In this document: piece after piece, positions 46,401-57,019 of the stretch | How positions within the stretch are numbered: position 1 is the stretch's first letter | Layout of the letters: each line of letters starts with the position of its first letter | Origin: Armigeres subalbatus | Lineage: Eukaryota > Arthropoda > Insecta > Diptera > Culicidae | Assembly: GCF_024139115.2 (NCBI RefSeq) | Contig: NC_085141.1 | Span: 369,171,925 to 369,235,924 of the forward strand | Direction: 5' to 3' | Length of the DNA stretch: 64,000 bases | The notes under the pieces: model-generated | Told to the model about the DNA's origin: nothing | Database searches by the model: none | What the model saw: the letters and a program-made list of their open reading frames with translations, nothing else | Program-made: the position numbers and the translations under genes

Positions 46401-49362
46401 ACATATTTTATTTTGGGGTACTTGGGTCATTACAGCCCTGCCGTCCTGTTTAGTCACGCTTAGTCGACATCTAAGAAGCTTTCCCCTAAAAAAAATTTGT
46501 GTTGGTCTATTTTAGCTCATTAAAACTCATATTCGCTTATATGGGTCTCAGTATGATAGTTACTATCAACTGTGTGTACAAAAAATAGTAAACCAATCGG
46601 TTTTAAATGTTGTGCATCCGCGAGTACGGCTTCGCACTGCCGGCGCCCTCACGAGTCGCAGTTGAGCGCTGATAGTTACTATCAACTCCCCAAAGCTATC
46701 ATGTTGTGCATCCGCGAGTACGGCTTCGCACTGCCGGCGCCCCACGAGTCGCAGTTGAGCGCTGATAGTTACTATCAACTCCCCCGAAGCTATCATGTTG
46801 TGCATCCGCGAGTACGGCTTCGCACTGCCGGCGCCCCCACGAGTCGCAGTTGAGCGCTGATAGTTACTATCAACTCCCCCAAAAGCTATCATGTTGTGCA
46901 TCCGCGAGTACGGCTTCGCACTGCCGGCGCCCCACGAGTCGCAGTTGAGCGCTGATAGTTACTATCAACTCCCCCAAAGCTATCATGTTGTGCATCCGCG
47001 AGTACGGCTTCGCACTGCCGGCGCCCCCACGAGTCGCAGTTGAGCGCTGATAGTTACTATCAACTCCCCCAAAAGCTATCATGTTGTGCATCCGCGAGTA
47101 CGGCTTCGCACTGCCGGCGCCCCACGAGTCGCAGTTGAGCGCTGATAGTTACTATCAACTCCCCCGAAGCTATCATGTTGTGCATCCGCGAGTACGGCTT
47201 CGCACTGCCGGCGCCCCCACGAGTCGCAGTTGAGCGCTGATAGTTACTATCAACTCCCCCAAAGCTATCATGTTGTGCATCCGCGAGTACGGCTTCGCAC
47301 TGCCGGCGCCCCCACGAGTCGCAGTTGAGCGCTGATAGTTACTATCAACTCCCCCATAACTATCATGTTGTGCATCCGCGAGTATGGCTTCGCACTGCCG
47401 GCGCCCTCACGGGTCTCGGTTGAGCGCTGATAGTTACTATCAACTCCCTGAAGCTAACATGTTGTGCATCCGCGAGTATGGCTTCGCACTGCCGGCGCCC
47501 CCACGAGTCGCAGTTGAGCGCTGATAGTTACTATCAACTCCCTCAAAGCTAACATGTTGTGCATCCGAGAGTACGGCTTCGCACTGCCGGCGCCCATATG
47601 GGTCTTGATTCTGCATTGAAAGTATTCTATTGTTCACCTGAAATCGCATTCCAACATCCCCTGAAAACATATTTTATTTTGGGGTACTTGGGTCATTACA
47701 GCCCTGCCGTCCTGTTTAGTCACGCTTAGTCGACATCTAAGAAGCTTTCCCTAAAAAATTTGTGTTGGTCTATTTTAGCTCATTAAAACTCATATTCGCT
47801 TATATGGGTCTCAGTATGATAGTTACTATCAACTGTGTGTACAAAAAATAGTAAACCAATCGGTTTTAAATGTTGTGCATCCGCGAGTACGGCTTCGCAC
47901 TGCCGGCGCCCTCACGAGTCGCAGTTGAGCGCTGATAGTTACTATCAACTCCCCCAAAGCTAACATGTTGTGCATCCGCGAGTACGGCTTCGCACTGCCG
48001 GCGCCCCACGAGTCGCAGTTGAGCGCTGATAGTTACTATCAACTCCCCCGAAGCTATCATGTTGTGCATCCGCGAGTACGGCTTCGCACTGCCGGCGCCC
48101 CCACGAGTCGCAGTTGAGCGCTGATAGTTACTATCAACTCCCCCAAAGCTATCATGTTGTGCATCCGCGAGTACGGCTTCGCACTGCCGGCGCCCCCACG
48201 AGTCGCAGCTCAGCGCCCCTAGTCACCGCCAACCCGCCCAAAGCTATCATGTTGTGCATCCGCGAGTACGGCTTCGCACTGCCGGCGCCCTCACGAGTCG
48301 CAGTTGAGCGCTGATAGTTACTATCAACTCCCCCAAAGCTAACATGTTGTGCATCCGCGAGTACGGCTTCGCACTGCCGGCGCCCCACGAGTCGCAGTTG
48401 AGCGCTGATAGTTACTATCAACTCCCTGAAGCTATCATGTTGTGCATCCGCGAGTACGGCTTCGCACTGCCGGCGCCCATATGGGTCTTGATTCTGCATT
48501 GAAAGTATTCTATTGTTCACCTGAAATCGCATTCCAACATCCCCTGAAAACATATTTTATTTTGGGGTATTTGGGTCATTACAGCCCTGCTGCCGTCCTG
48601 TTTAGTCACGCTTAGTCGACATCTAAGAAGCTTTCCCTAAAAAAATTTGTGTTGGTCTATTTTAGCTCATTAAAACTCATATTCGCTTATATGGGTCTCA
48701 GTACGATAGTTACTATCTACTGTGTGTACAAAAATAGTAAACCAATCGGTTTTAAATGTTGTGCATCCGCGAGTACGGCTTCGCACTGCCAGCGCCCTCA
48801 CGAGTCGCAGTTGAGCGCTGATAGTTACTATCAACTCCCTCAAAGCTAACATGTTGTGCATCCGCGAGTATGGCTTCGCACTGCCGGCGCCCCCACGAGT
48901 CGCAGTTGAGCGCTGATAGTTACTATCAACTCCCCCAAAGCTATCATGTTGTGCATCCGCGAGTACGGCTTCGCACTGCCGGCGCCCTCACGAGTCGCAG
49001 TTGAGCGCTGATAGTTACTATCAACTCCCCCAAAGCTAACATGTTGTGCATCCGAGAGTACGGCTTCGCACTGCCGGCGCCCATATGGGTCTTGATTCTG
49101 CATTGAAAGTATTCTATTGTTCACCTGAAATCGCATTCCAACATCCCCTGAAAACATATTTTATTTTGGGGTACTTGGGTCATTACAGCCCTGCCGTCCT
49201 GTTTAGTCACGCTTAGTCGACATCTAAGAAGCTTTCCCCTAAAAAAAATTTGTGTTGGTCTATTTTAGCTCATTAAAACTCATATTCGCTTATATGGGTC
49301 TCAGTATGATAGTTACTATCAACTGTGTGTACAAAAAATAGTAAACCAATCGGTTTTAAATG
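40418..49362 (+). repeat. Higher-order satellite: 93-bp GC-rich monomers in eight blocks
   Basis: The monomer is 93-95 bp, with invariant blocks ATGTTGTGCATCCGCGAG, TACGGCTTCGCACTGCCGGC, GAGTCGCAGTTGAGCGC and the near-palindrome TGATAGTTACTATCA. Length varies only in two C runs. Blocks start at 40418, 41867, 43504, 44296, 45553, 46433, 47699 and 48582, with a final partial start at 49186. Each has a leader of about 174 bp beginning CAGCCCTGCCGTCC, then about 12, 14, 5, 10, 6, 10, 6 and 3 whole monomers plus about half a monomer, then a trailer of about 107 bp (CCATATGGGTCTTG to GGGTCATTA). The leader ends with the same TGATAGTTACTATCA motif. Because 93 is divisible by 3, two frames stay open, giving false proteins on both strands. 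Confidence 0.97.
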
Positions 49363-49480
49363 TCCCACCCCCTTCCCCCTTCCCCCCCCCCTGGCTGCCC
49401 CTTGGATTCGAACCAAGAGCACTAACAAAACCGCCAGAATGATGCGTGTACGCTATCCACTCTTTTACGGTTACTGTGTA
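49363..49480 (-). repeat. C-rich tract and tRNA-like sequence at the array's right edge
   Basis: The array stops in a C/T run (49363-49392). On the minus strand, 49470 to 49390 then reads an A-box-like TGGATAGCGTACACG and, 40 nt on, a perfect T-arm shape CTTGG-TTCGAAT-CCAAG, i.e. a pol III B box. No matching acceptor stem is visible, so it is a tRNA-derived SINE head or a decayed tRNA pseudogene and not a working tRNA gene. Confidence 0.5.
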
Positions 49481-51560
49481 AATTGTTTCTGTTATTAAAT
49501 GATGCCTCTCTTGTCAGAAAAGTCAAGAAGTCGGTGAGCACTACTTCTGCGCTCTCCACCCTCATTCGTGCTATAATTGTTTCGGGAAGTGAGCTACCAT
49601 GGTTTAAAGAGAGCGAGTTCGCGCAAAACGATGTTGCAGTTCACAGCTCGTCACTCACGCGATGCAAAGTTTATAGTAAGAGCTTGTATGTACAAGCTAT
49701 TTTCTGTTCTAAAAATATAAAAATGAGTTTGCTTTCCGTTGAGGCAATATAACTCCTGAACGGATGGACTTCTCACGTATCGGTTCGGATTGGCGATTTG
49801 GCGTTGCAAGAAAAGAAGAAGCAGAATTTCGCGTATTCAAAAAATCAGCACGGGAAATGGAAAAAATTAAAAGACTCCTCCACATTTCTAGAGGTAATTT
49901 ATTTGAAAACGGTTGTCAGTACGAGGTTGAAAATATTTAATACTGTGAATAAAACAAAAATCAAAAACAAAATTTTGAAATCTAAATTATTCGTCTATTA
50001 CGCAGTGCAAGAGAATTCCAACCCCGCGCTGATAACCGAAAATTTGTTCGAAGGAGAAATTTCTTCTACAATCTTTGTCTCTGGGGGGGAGGGGTTTTAC
50101 TGTTACGGGTTTAGGTTTTAGGGTCACGCCACTGGTTCGCACTAGATCCTTCTTATGTTATTCGGCTATCTTGATGAGCTTTCTATTGCTGATAATTTGA
50201 ATAGCATGTTATTCAGGCCGTAGAGCGAAAACATATTAAATTATAGTCGGATCATGCTTGTACCGCTCAAAAAAATCTACTACTCCGCTTATTTTAGTCG
50301 CAACGAAAAATAAGCGTCAGATAAACGCCTAAGAAAAAAAAGCAACATTGATATTTTTGAAATTTGGCCGCCACGTGGTGGTTTCTGGCGGCGAAATAGA
50401 ATTGCTGATCAATTGGAATCGAATAGGTGGCAATACGAACGGAACGCTATTTTCAAATCGCTATATCTCAGCCGTCAGTGAACCGATTTGAACAATTTTG
50501 GGACTCACAAAGTTACCCGTCCTTTAAGATTTGTCTGAGACGTTGGGACCTCCGATAGGACCTATCGGGGCGTCTCGGGACCTCAAAACGTCGGAGCAAG
50601 TCATGATTTTCAAACAAATTGCGTGGTTGGTGCACAACAGCTCGATGTTCATGGTGATATTGTAAGTATGATATTTTGGAATCCGTAATATTTAGAAAGT
50701 TGCAGTCTTCCACAAATTTGTTCAAAAGGTCAATACGAAACTGTAGCAGATCATATTATTCCGGAACTCATCCGCTTGGCGGCACTAGTGTATATGCGAA
50801 TATTCGTTGGGTTGTATATTTAAGTTTGAGTTTTGCACTGACGATTGCTACAAATAAAACAATTTTTGCTCCCCAAGATGCAGATGCTGTCGAAATGCTA
50901 ATAGAACACCAAGTTGAATATCATGCCAAGTTAAAGTTAGAATCTAGAGACATAGAAGAAGAATATAAGATGAGCTGAGTTAGTACTATTCTATTCAATT
51001 AGGAAGTCGGGAATTTTGAACCGATTTTTCTCCGAAGTTTTATCTGTCAAACTAATTGATGCGTTGTTTAGGGCATCTTTACAGGCAACTTCCCAAGTTG
51101 GATAAATTGCCTGTATCTGGAGAAAAATCAGTGTTTCTTTTATTGGATTTCAAGACTATGATGAAAATAAAAACGCAGGCGAAAAAAACCTGCCTTAAAC
51201 TTACTTAATAAAGTTTTTTATTTTTGTTGTCACAAAAAAACTAATTGGATATCTGCAGTTTCTCATTCTCAAATGAAAGCCTTAAAAAATGTATTGAAAA
51301 TTTCCGGCTGTTCAATAAACTGCATATGTACAAACTACGTATGTACAAAGCCGGGTGTAGGGTTTTGCTTATAACTATAGTTGTGTATAGTAAGAAATAA
51401 AAGAAGGTGGTAGTGCACAACAACTCTACCTACTTGCTTTTAATATACGAAGTTCACGGGACAATATTGAGCTTTCTACAATTCAACAATTAGATAACGT
51501 TTTTGTTATCTTCAACATATTTTTAGTTGCTAACTTCATTATAATTCTCATTATTCTTCA
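49481..51560. other. Unassigned interior of the 16.6-kb insertion
   Basis: Open frames of 70 to 107 codons (49483, 49798, 50676 on plus, 50513 on minus) match nothing known. A CCGCCACGTGGTGG palindrome lies at 50370-50383 and a GGACCTCCGATAGGACCTAT stretch at 50549-50568. These look like parts of further old repeats. Confidence 0.35.
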
Positions 51561-51830
51561 CAAATAGATGTTTGCAACAAGATGATTTTTCTGCACGATT
51601 GGATAAGTACTATGACTGCTTAAAAATCGAGTTTTGCAACAAGTTACACACGCTATTTTTGCAATGACGAAAATAGTAGTTTGTACAATAAGTTGCAAAA
51701 AAGATGATTTTTACAGCACGAGTCGTACGTTTATCTAACGAGGCTTGCCGAGTTGGATAAATACTACGAGTGCTGAAAAAATCGAGTTTTGCATCGAGTT
51801 GCACACGCTTTTATTTCAATGACGAAAAAT
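51561..51830. repeat. Imperfect tandem duplication, about 165-bp unit
   Basis: GCAACAAGATGATTTTTCTGC..., GATAAGTACTA..., AAAAATCGAGTTTTGCA and GAGTTGCACACGCT-type blocks occur in the same order near 51570-51670 and 51700-51825. An old duplicated repeat with no coding content. Confidence 0.55.
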
Positions 51831-53712
51831 GGACTTTAATATGACAAATCTGCACCAAAATTATACTTGTACTTGTCTAATTCTTTCAGAATTTACTCCA
51901 CATGAACATTCTTGCCAATAAATTATGTTGCTGCAGCGATTCTATGTTGCCGTGCCACATTGCAAAATTTGATAAACCGTGAAGCGATAAATGTACTTGC
52001 TTTTGGAAATTTTTGATGTCATGTCCATCAAACTATTTCATTTATCACGCGACGCTGAGAATACACTATTTGAACACTTACCTAAGCTCAGTCAGCAAAA
52101 TGTAGTCATGTAACTATTGTTCTGATGTTCGCTTTTCATTATAGCATCCAAATAAGTGTTATAATAAATATTATGCAACCCATTTGAGTTGCATAATGCT
52201 CATTAAAGCGCCCATTTCGTTAGTATGGAAAAGTAGGCCGTTTTATCACTCAAAGACGAACTGAAAATCAAATACTATGATCAGGAATTGCAAAAAACAC
52301 TTTACTTTAAAACCGACGTTACTGATCATATTATCGGGCCAAACCAGACGCCCAATTGAGCACTCGCGCTGCAAAACATTTCAAATAGTCAATAGTAGTA
52401 CACGCATGGATTCACTGCCATGTGCACTAATTTTAATGAGTTGCGACGTCTCATAACTGCAGATATTTCAATTTTGCAAAACAAATTCCCCATTTTTTTC
52501 CATACACATAATACATCACTTCCACTCTGCGAAATCCATATATTCGCATTCATTTACTTCGCAGCAAAACTTCACTAAAAAAAAAGCCCACCACACGACC
52601 GAAACGACCGTCACTTGCATGTTAAATTACATAAAAAACTACTGTAGAATAAAAAAAAACCGTCAATATTCTGCTGATGAAACTGTTGTTTTTGTTTTTT
52701 CTTCAAAACTATCACGAAATACAACAACGCGAACCGCACGGCACAAATAGATTTCGATAACTGACTGGGTAAACAAAAAGCCCCAGCGACGAATAACTTG
52801 AACTGTTTTTCATTCGATTTATCGGCTGCCGAGAGTAACGGTCACACGAACCGCACGAAATCTTCGGTCAGTATGACTTGAGTTTGCACGCTTAAGATCA
52901 TTTTGAAATCTTTAAAATTATTTAAAGAATTCTACTTTTTTTTCTAATCAACCATTTGGTTAATTACAATCATCAGTGATTACCTGACGTGCTTATAATT
53001 TCCCCAAACACAACGCACTGTCACTATCGCTGGACGACTGCGACTATTTATCGCGATGGTACCGAAGCGTTATTTTAACCTAGAATGCAACGATTCAGTG
53101 ATAGAATAAAGGCGATAGCTGCGTAGCGTGTGTTCGGGGGCGCATTTAACCGAAATAAAGAAACGCATTTTAAAATCAATAGGGTCGATGTACAGGTAAT
53201 AGCTGTATTAGTAACAGGTCTAACAGGTCTAAATCTATCTTCTTCTGAATCTGTATGAAGTGTTTCTAAAATTAATTTTGCTTCACCATGCTCAATCGAT
53301 TCTGTCTCATATTTTCCGTGCCTTCTGAAAATTTTAGCTTATTTGGATAAAAACTGATGATTTTTTCATTACATTTTACGATGCACGACAATCATCGCCG
53401 CTAGGCGGATTAATCTGTTTTTTAGTGGTGTTTGACTGAAATACCCGCTCTTTAATGGGTAAGGATGATAAATTATTCAACTTTCTAACAGTTCATAATG
53501 TACACATTACCTTTATAACTTAAACGTTTTAGGACACTCCATTAGAAGAGATCCTTATGTTATCTATAGAATGATTGTCTTGACAGCGCCTGTGGTAGAG
53601 TCGCCATTGTCAATAATAGACGTATTAAATATAAATTACACTGGATTCTGTTTTCACACTTTACATTTTCTCAATTTTGCACCCATCCTAAATGTTTAAC
53701 GCATATTAATTA
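51831..53712. other. No gene; AT-rich interior of the 16.6-kb insertion
   Basis: No transposase, RT or other domain recognised. A GCAACCCATTTGAGTTGC hairpin lies at 52174-52191. Confidence 0.35.
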
Positions 53713-53904
53713 GGGGGAATGACGGCTTTGGCAGGTTTTGTTCTATTATTGGCAGGGGGGTTTTTTATGACTGACTAGGCTCAAATTTGGCCTAAACATT
53801 CTTTGCATATCAAAGAATATTGAGGCCAAATTTCATAAAATTCGGTCGACAAAAACCCCCCCTGCCAATAATAGAACAAAACCTGCCAAAGCCGTCTTTC
53901 CCCC
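53713..53904. mobile_element. TA-target MITE with long TIRs, 192 bp
   Basis: About 54-bp inverted repeats, starting GGGGGAATGACGGCTTTGGC on the left and GGGGGAAAGACGGCTTTGGC on the right, enclose about 80 bp. TA at 53711-53712 and 53905-53906 is the target duplication. The arms differ at very few positions, so the element is comparatively young. Confidence 0.9.
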
Positions 53905-54113
53905 TACCATGTGATTTTTTTTTGAATTATTTAGGATTTTTTGAAACATGTTTCAAAGATTTTTGTGGTAAATTGAAGTCACGCAATCAAAAATACGAGC
54001 GAAGAAAAATCGTGTTAAAACAGAATCCTGTGTATTCACTTCATTTGAAAGTTTTTGAAACCTTATCAATGCAGTGGGCAGCAGAAATATTGAAAGCTTA
54101 TTTTCAAATTCTT

Positions 54114-54335
54114 CTTCATGCTGAGGGTGGCTGGATTCGTATTCCCGGTCCGGTCTAGGAAATTTTCGGGTTGAAATTGTCTCGACTTCCTGGGAATAAA
54201 AGTATCATCGTGTATCATCGAAAATGGTGCAAAAATGGTAGCTTGGCTTTCGCAGTTAATAACTGTTAAAATGCTTAATGAACACCAAGCTGCAAGGCAG
54301 CAATGTCCCGTGTAATGCCAATGAAGAAGAAGATG
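54114..54335 (+). mobile_element. SINE, 5'-truncated
   Basis: Same family as 18690. It has CATGCTGAGGGTGGCTGG, a decayed B box, TCTAGGAAATTTTCGGG, TATCATCGTG, CGCAGTTAATAACTG and TTAATGAACACCAAGCTGC, and it ends ATGAAGAAGAAGATG. The A box is missing. The bases just beyond (54336-54395) resemble parts of the Penelope-like tail at 2225. Confidence 0.8.
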
Positions 54336-54559
54336 AACTCATCTTATGACAAATAAAGACATTCCACTAAAAACTCAAAATATTTTGTAAAACTATTTTT
54401 TTTTTCGTAATTAATAACCGTTCATAGGATAATGTTCAAAGCAATTCCAAGGTTAAAATTTAATTTGAAGATTGTTCTGCGGGATATTCATTCTTGTATT
54501 TAGCTTTAACTCTAAACAGATAACACTGAATCAACAATTTGACGCAACAGTCACGTTTT

Positions 54560-55198
54560 GAAGCCAAATCTCTCCATCCTCGAATGTATTCTACGTCGCT
54601 CGCTGCGCCTTGTTGTATCAGCAATATCGAAAGCGAACATCATATTTGCAGGGTTGCTATCCGGTATTCTTGAAACATGCCATGCCGATGATACCCATCG
54701 TTTGCCGTAGAGCTGGACGAGTTCGTGGTTCATCCATTGCCTCCACACATCGTGCTCTTGCATACCTCCAAAGATGGTCCAAAGCACCCGTCTCTCAAAT
54801 ACTCCGAGTACTTGCAAACCCTCCTCAAGCATGCATGGTTCAAGTTCCATGTCCGTAGAGGAGTGCAGTTTCTTCTGGAGCCCGTACTAGGCCCACAGAT
54901 GATGCGCCTTCGCATTTAACGACTAACTTTATTACCAGCCGTTAGCAAGCATCCGAGGTAGACGAATTCATCGACCAGCCGTTAGCAAGGATCCAAGGTA
55001 GACGAATTCATCGACCACCTCGTCACGCTCAGTTCCGCCCACTTGCATGTACTTTGTCTTCGACGCAATGACCCGTTCCTTCCACTCCTCCGGTAGCTGT
55101 TCAGTTTCCCAGATTCCGATAATGAATGATGAAAACCCAGAATTATCCACATAGAGGTTATGGTGCCTTTCTGCGTGGTTGCCCATTCTAACCCCCAC
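54560..55198 (-). pseudogene. RTE-like non-LTR reverse transcriptase relic, C-terminal part
   Basis: Minus-strand pieces read IWETEQLPEEWKERVI, then SKTKYMQVGG, VVDEFVYLGSLLTAG, and further on LGVFERRVLWTIFGGMQEHD, RQWMNHELVQLYGKR and HVSRIPDSNPANM. This order (thumb, YLGS motif, LGVFERR, MNHEL, R.PDSNPA) is the C-terminal half of a common insect RTE-like ORF2. The catalytic ADD region between the first two blocks is deleted. Two frames and a gap show that it is dead. Confidence 0.75.
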
Positions 55199-55325
55199 TG
55201 GCTGGCAGTACTATAAGCATACTATAAGCCCGTGGGTTGCAAAATGAACACTGTATGTGTAAAAGGAAAAAGAATCACAGATTACATCAGTTGTTGGGAG
55301 AACCATTCATTGTTTACACTGCACA

Positions 55326-55333
55326 AATCGGAC
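55326..55333 (+). repeat. Left 8-bp target duplication of the 55334 MITE
   Basis: AATCGGAC, identical to 55516-55523. Confidence 0.85.
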
Positions 55334-55515
55334 CAAGATGAATACACAGCTAGGTGTTGCAGTCTGCCCAATTTATGGACGAGAAGAAGGCGGGGGTGAA
55401 AAGTTCATTTTCGGTGCAAAACATAAACAAACCGGCTGGCTCTCCCATACTAAAATCCAAGATGGCTGAATCGTGGATTTGGCAGATTGGAACACCTAGT
55501 GGTGTATTCATCTTG
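55334..55515. mobile_element. MITE with perfect 8-bp target duplication, 182 bp
   Basis: Both ends start CAAGATGAATACAC, and CTAGGTGTT and TCTGCC blocks follow within the first 37 bp on each side. AATCGGAC flanks both ends. The 8-bp target indicates hAT- or P-superfamily mobilisation. It lies between two pieces of RTE-like relic inside the 16.6-kb insertion. Confidence 0.85.
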
Positions 55516-55699
55516 AATCGGACGATGGTGGTAAGTCGGGCACGTAAGCCCGATCGACGGGCACAAGGCAATGAGGTACGCATCATACCTCGTTTCCAGT
55601 ATATCAATGTCTAAAATTTTGGTTTTGCGGAGAGGTTCGGTAAGAAACATAGGTATAAGTCTTAAAATGCACAATAGTTAGCTGCATCCTCGGTTGCTT

Positions 55700-56790
55700 T
55701 TTTTTAATCTTTATTTAAGTGATTTTTCTTAATATCTAAAGAGTTCATCACTAGTCCTCGGTTGCTCGGTTGCTTTGTTTTGAACGTTTTTAACAGGTTT
55801 GCCCATCTAGCTCGCTGCACTTTCCGCCTGTCGTTTTGAAGATTTTCGCCATCTTTGCAAGGTTGCTGTCCGGCATTCTTGCAACAACCCCTGCCCATCG
55901 TATTCTTTCAGCTTTTGCCATCTTCTGGATACTGGGTGCGCCGTTAAGTTAGGCGAGCTCGTGGTTAATTTTTCGCCGCTACACACCGTTCTTTTGCACA
56001 CCGCCACTCTTGGCCCTAAGCACGCGTGTTCAAGCGCAGTGTTATTTTAAAATAACAAATCGAAAATACGTTTAATGTTAGTGATTTAAATGGTTATAAC
56101 CATTAACAATATTTTCGAAGAGCCGGCTTGATAACCTCTTACGAACTCATTCACTATTGGTGTCAGATGATAATTTTGGATATCACTTCATAGGCAGCAT
56201 TTAAGATCATGATTGCTTGATAGTTCTAACCCCTTCCTTCTACTCCTAGGGAAACTGTTCTTAACTCTAGATTCAGACTATCAGTCTCTGCAAATAAGTG
56301 GACAGCTTTAATCTTGATGAGTTCAGTTCCGATATTATCCTTACCAGCTGCTGTATTGTGCTTTAGGTGTGGGCTGGTAGGTTTCCATCGTCCACTTAGC
56401 TGATGTAGTCGTCTCTTCCGCTGCATTGACCCTCACTGCTTGTGCTCTCAGCGCCATTTAAATTTTCCTGGAAGTGTTGCTTCCACCTTTCATACGCCAA
56501 GATGCTCTCATACTTATTCCTGCACAACTCGCCGCATCATGGAGCCTTTGCGGGATATGGTGAGCTTCTGATAGAACTGGTGTGTTTTTAGAAACAGCAC
56601 CATCTCCTCGCACTTGACTTCTTCCAGGCGGCCTTCTTCTCTTGGAAGAGATGGGTCTATTGTCTCCGTTTCCGCCTATAGCGTTCCACGTTCTTCCGGG
56701 ATTTTTGCTACAGCGCGACCGCCTGCGATGCGTCCTTCTTCTCCCGAATCTGTCTGCACTCATCGTCAAGCCATCTCTAGTAGATGGTAT
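55700..56790 (-). pseudogene. Second RTE-like non-LTR relic
   Basis: On the minus strand, 56770-56460 holds a decayed region upstream of RT. 56426-56226 holds the RT entry motif HNTAAGKDNIGTELIK, and 56000-55800 a C-terminal block with IQKMAKAERIRWAGVVARMP and DSNLAKMAKIFKTTG. It has the same domain order as the relic at 54560-55198 but is a separate copy, because both contain the RMPDSN-type block. Confidence 0.7.
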
Positions 56791-57019
56791 GATTATACCT
56801 CTAAACTTTCACACCATTGATTCCTTCCAACACATCCGCGAGCACCCGTGTGCTCCCGATGAAGTTGAGAGATTTGCAGTTCCACGAATCGAACTTTCAA
56901 TCCCCAATCCCACGGACATCCGTAGTTTTCGAATATGCGCCCTATTAACCGCCTCATTGTATCAGCGCCCCCTTAAAAATAGGCGACTAAGTAGCTCATA
57001 TTTTACGACGACAGGGCTG
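56791..57019. other. Right terminal segment of the 16.6-kb insertion
   Basis: Unassigned sequence ending in the right TIR (GACGACAGGGCTG ending at 57019), preceded by CGACTAAGTAGCTCATATTT. Confidence 0.5.

Larger units (their letters stand above)
40418..57019. mobile_element. 16.6-kb TIR-bounded insertion carrying a satellite array
   Basis: The left terminus CAGCCCTGCCGTC and the right terminus in reverse complement CAGCCCTGTCGTC match at 12 of 13 bases. CTTAGTCG follows at position 27 on the left and 29 on the right. An 8-bp near-identical flank lies on each side. Cutting out the insertion with one flank copy joins GGT GTT TTC to AAT GTT TTT CAT and restores RNase H as GFGVFNVFHRAYFKLKEPCS. 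Contents: satellite 40418-49362, C-rich tract and tRNA-like sequence, unassigned 49.5-53.7 kb, a 192-bp MITE, a SINE, RTE-like relics and a 182-bp MITE. No transposase was recognised. A CAG start and 8-bp target suggest a hAT-like non-autonomous element, but this is inference. Two separate events that happen to coincide are the main alternative. Confidence 0.7.

Noticed and set aside
40552..49157. Open frames of 60-182 codons on both strands across the satellite, with repeated EYGFALPAP- and QCEAVLADAQ-type peptides
   Set aside because: The 93-bp monomer is a multiple of three without stops in two frames, so tandem copies stay open by arithmetic. Frames change wherever a C run gains a base, and there is no start context or domain.
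40418..49362. CRISPR-like array (regular repeats with spacers)
   Set aside because: The units are contiguous and near-identical with no unique spacers, the genome is eukaryotic, and no Cas-like genes are present.
40418..49362. Array as an rDNA spacer or histone-type gene cluster
   Set aside because: No rRNA, histone or other gene lies in leader or trailer, and block lengths vary widely.
49388..49470. Functional tRNA gene on the minus strand
   Set aside because: The T-arm is good, but no acceptor stem pairs and no convincing anticodon arm was found.
49481..53712. A hAT or other transposase inside the 16.6-kb insertion
   Set aside because: All frames here are short (107 codons at most) and none shows a DDE-type or hATC-type motif.
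54551..56820. Plus-strand frames in this interval
   Set aside because: They are shadows of the minus-strand RTE-like relics, which carry the recognisable RT motifs.
40418..57019. Helitron interpretation of the large insertion
   Set aside because: The ends are inverted repeats with an 8-bp flank. There is no TC...CTRR terminus with a 3' hairpin, and the site is not an A/T dinucleotide.
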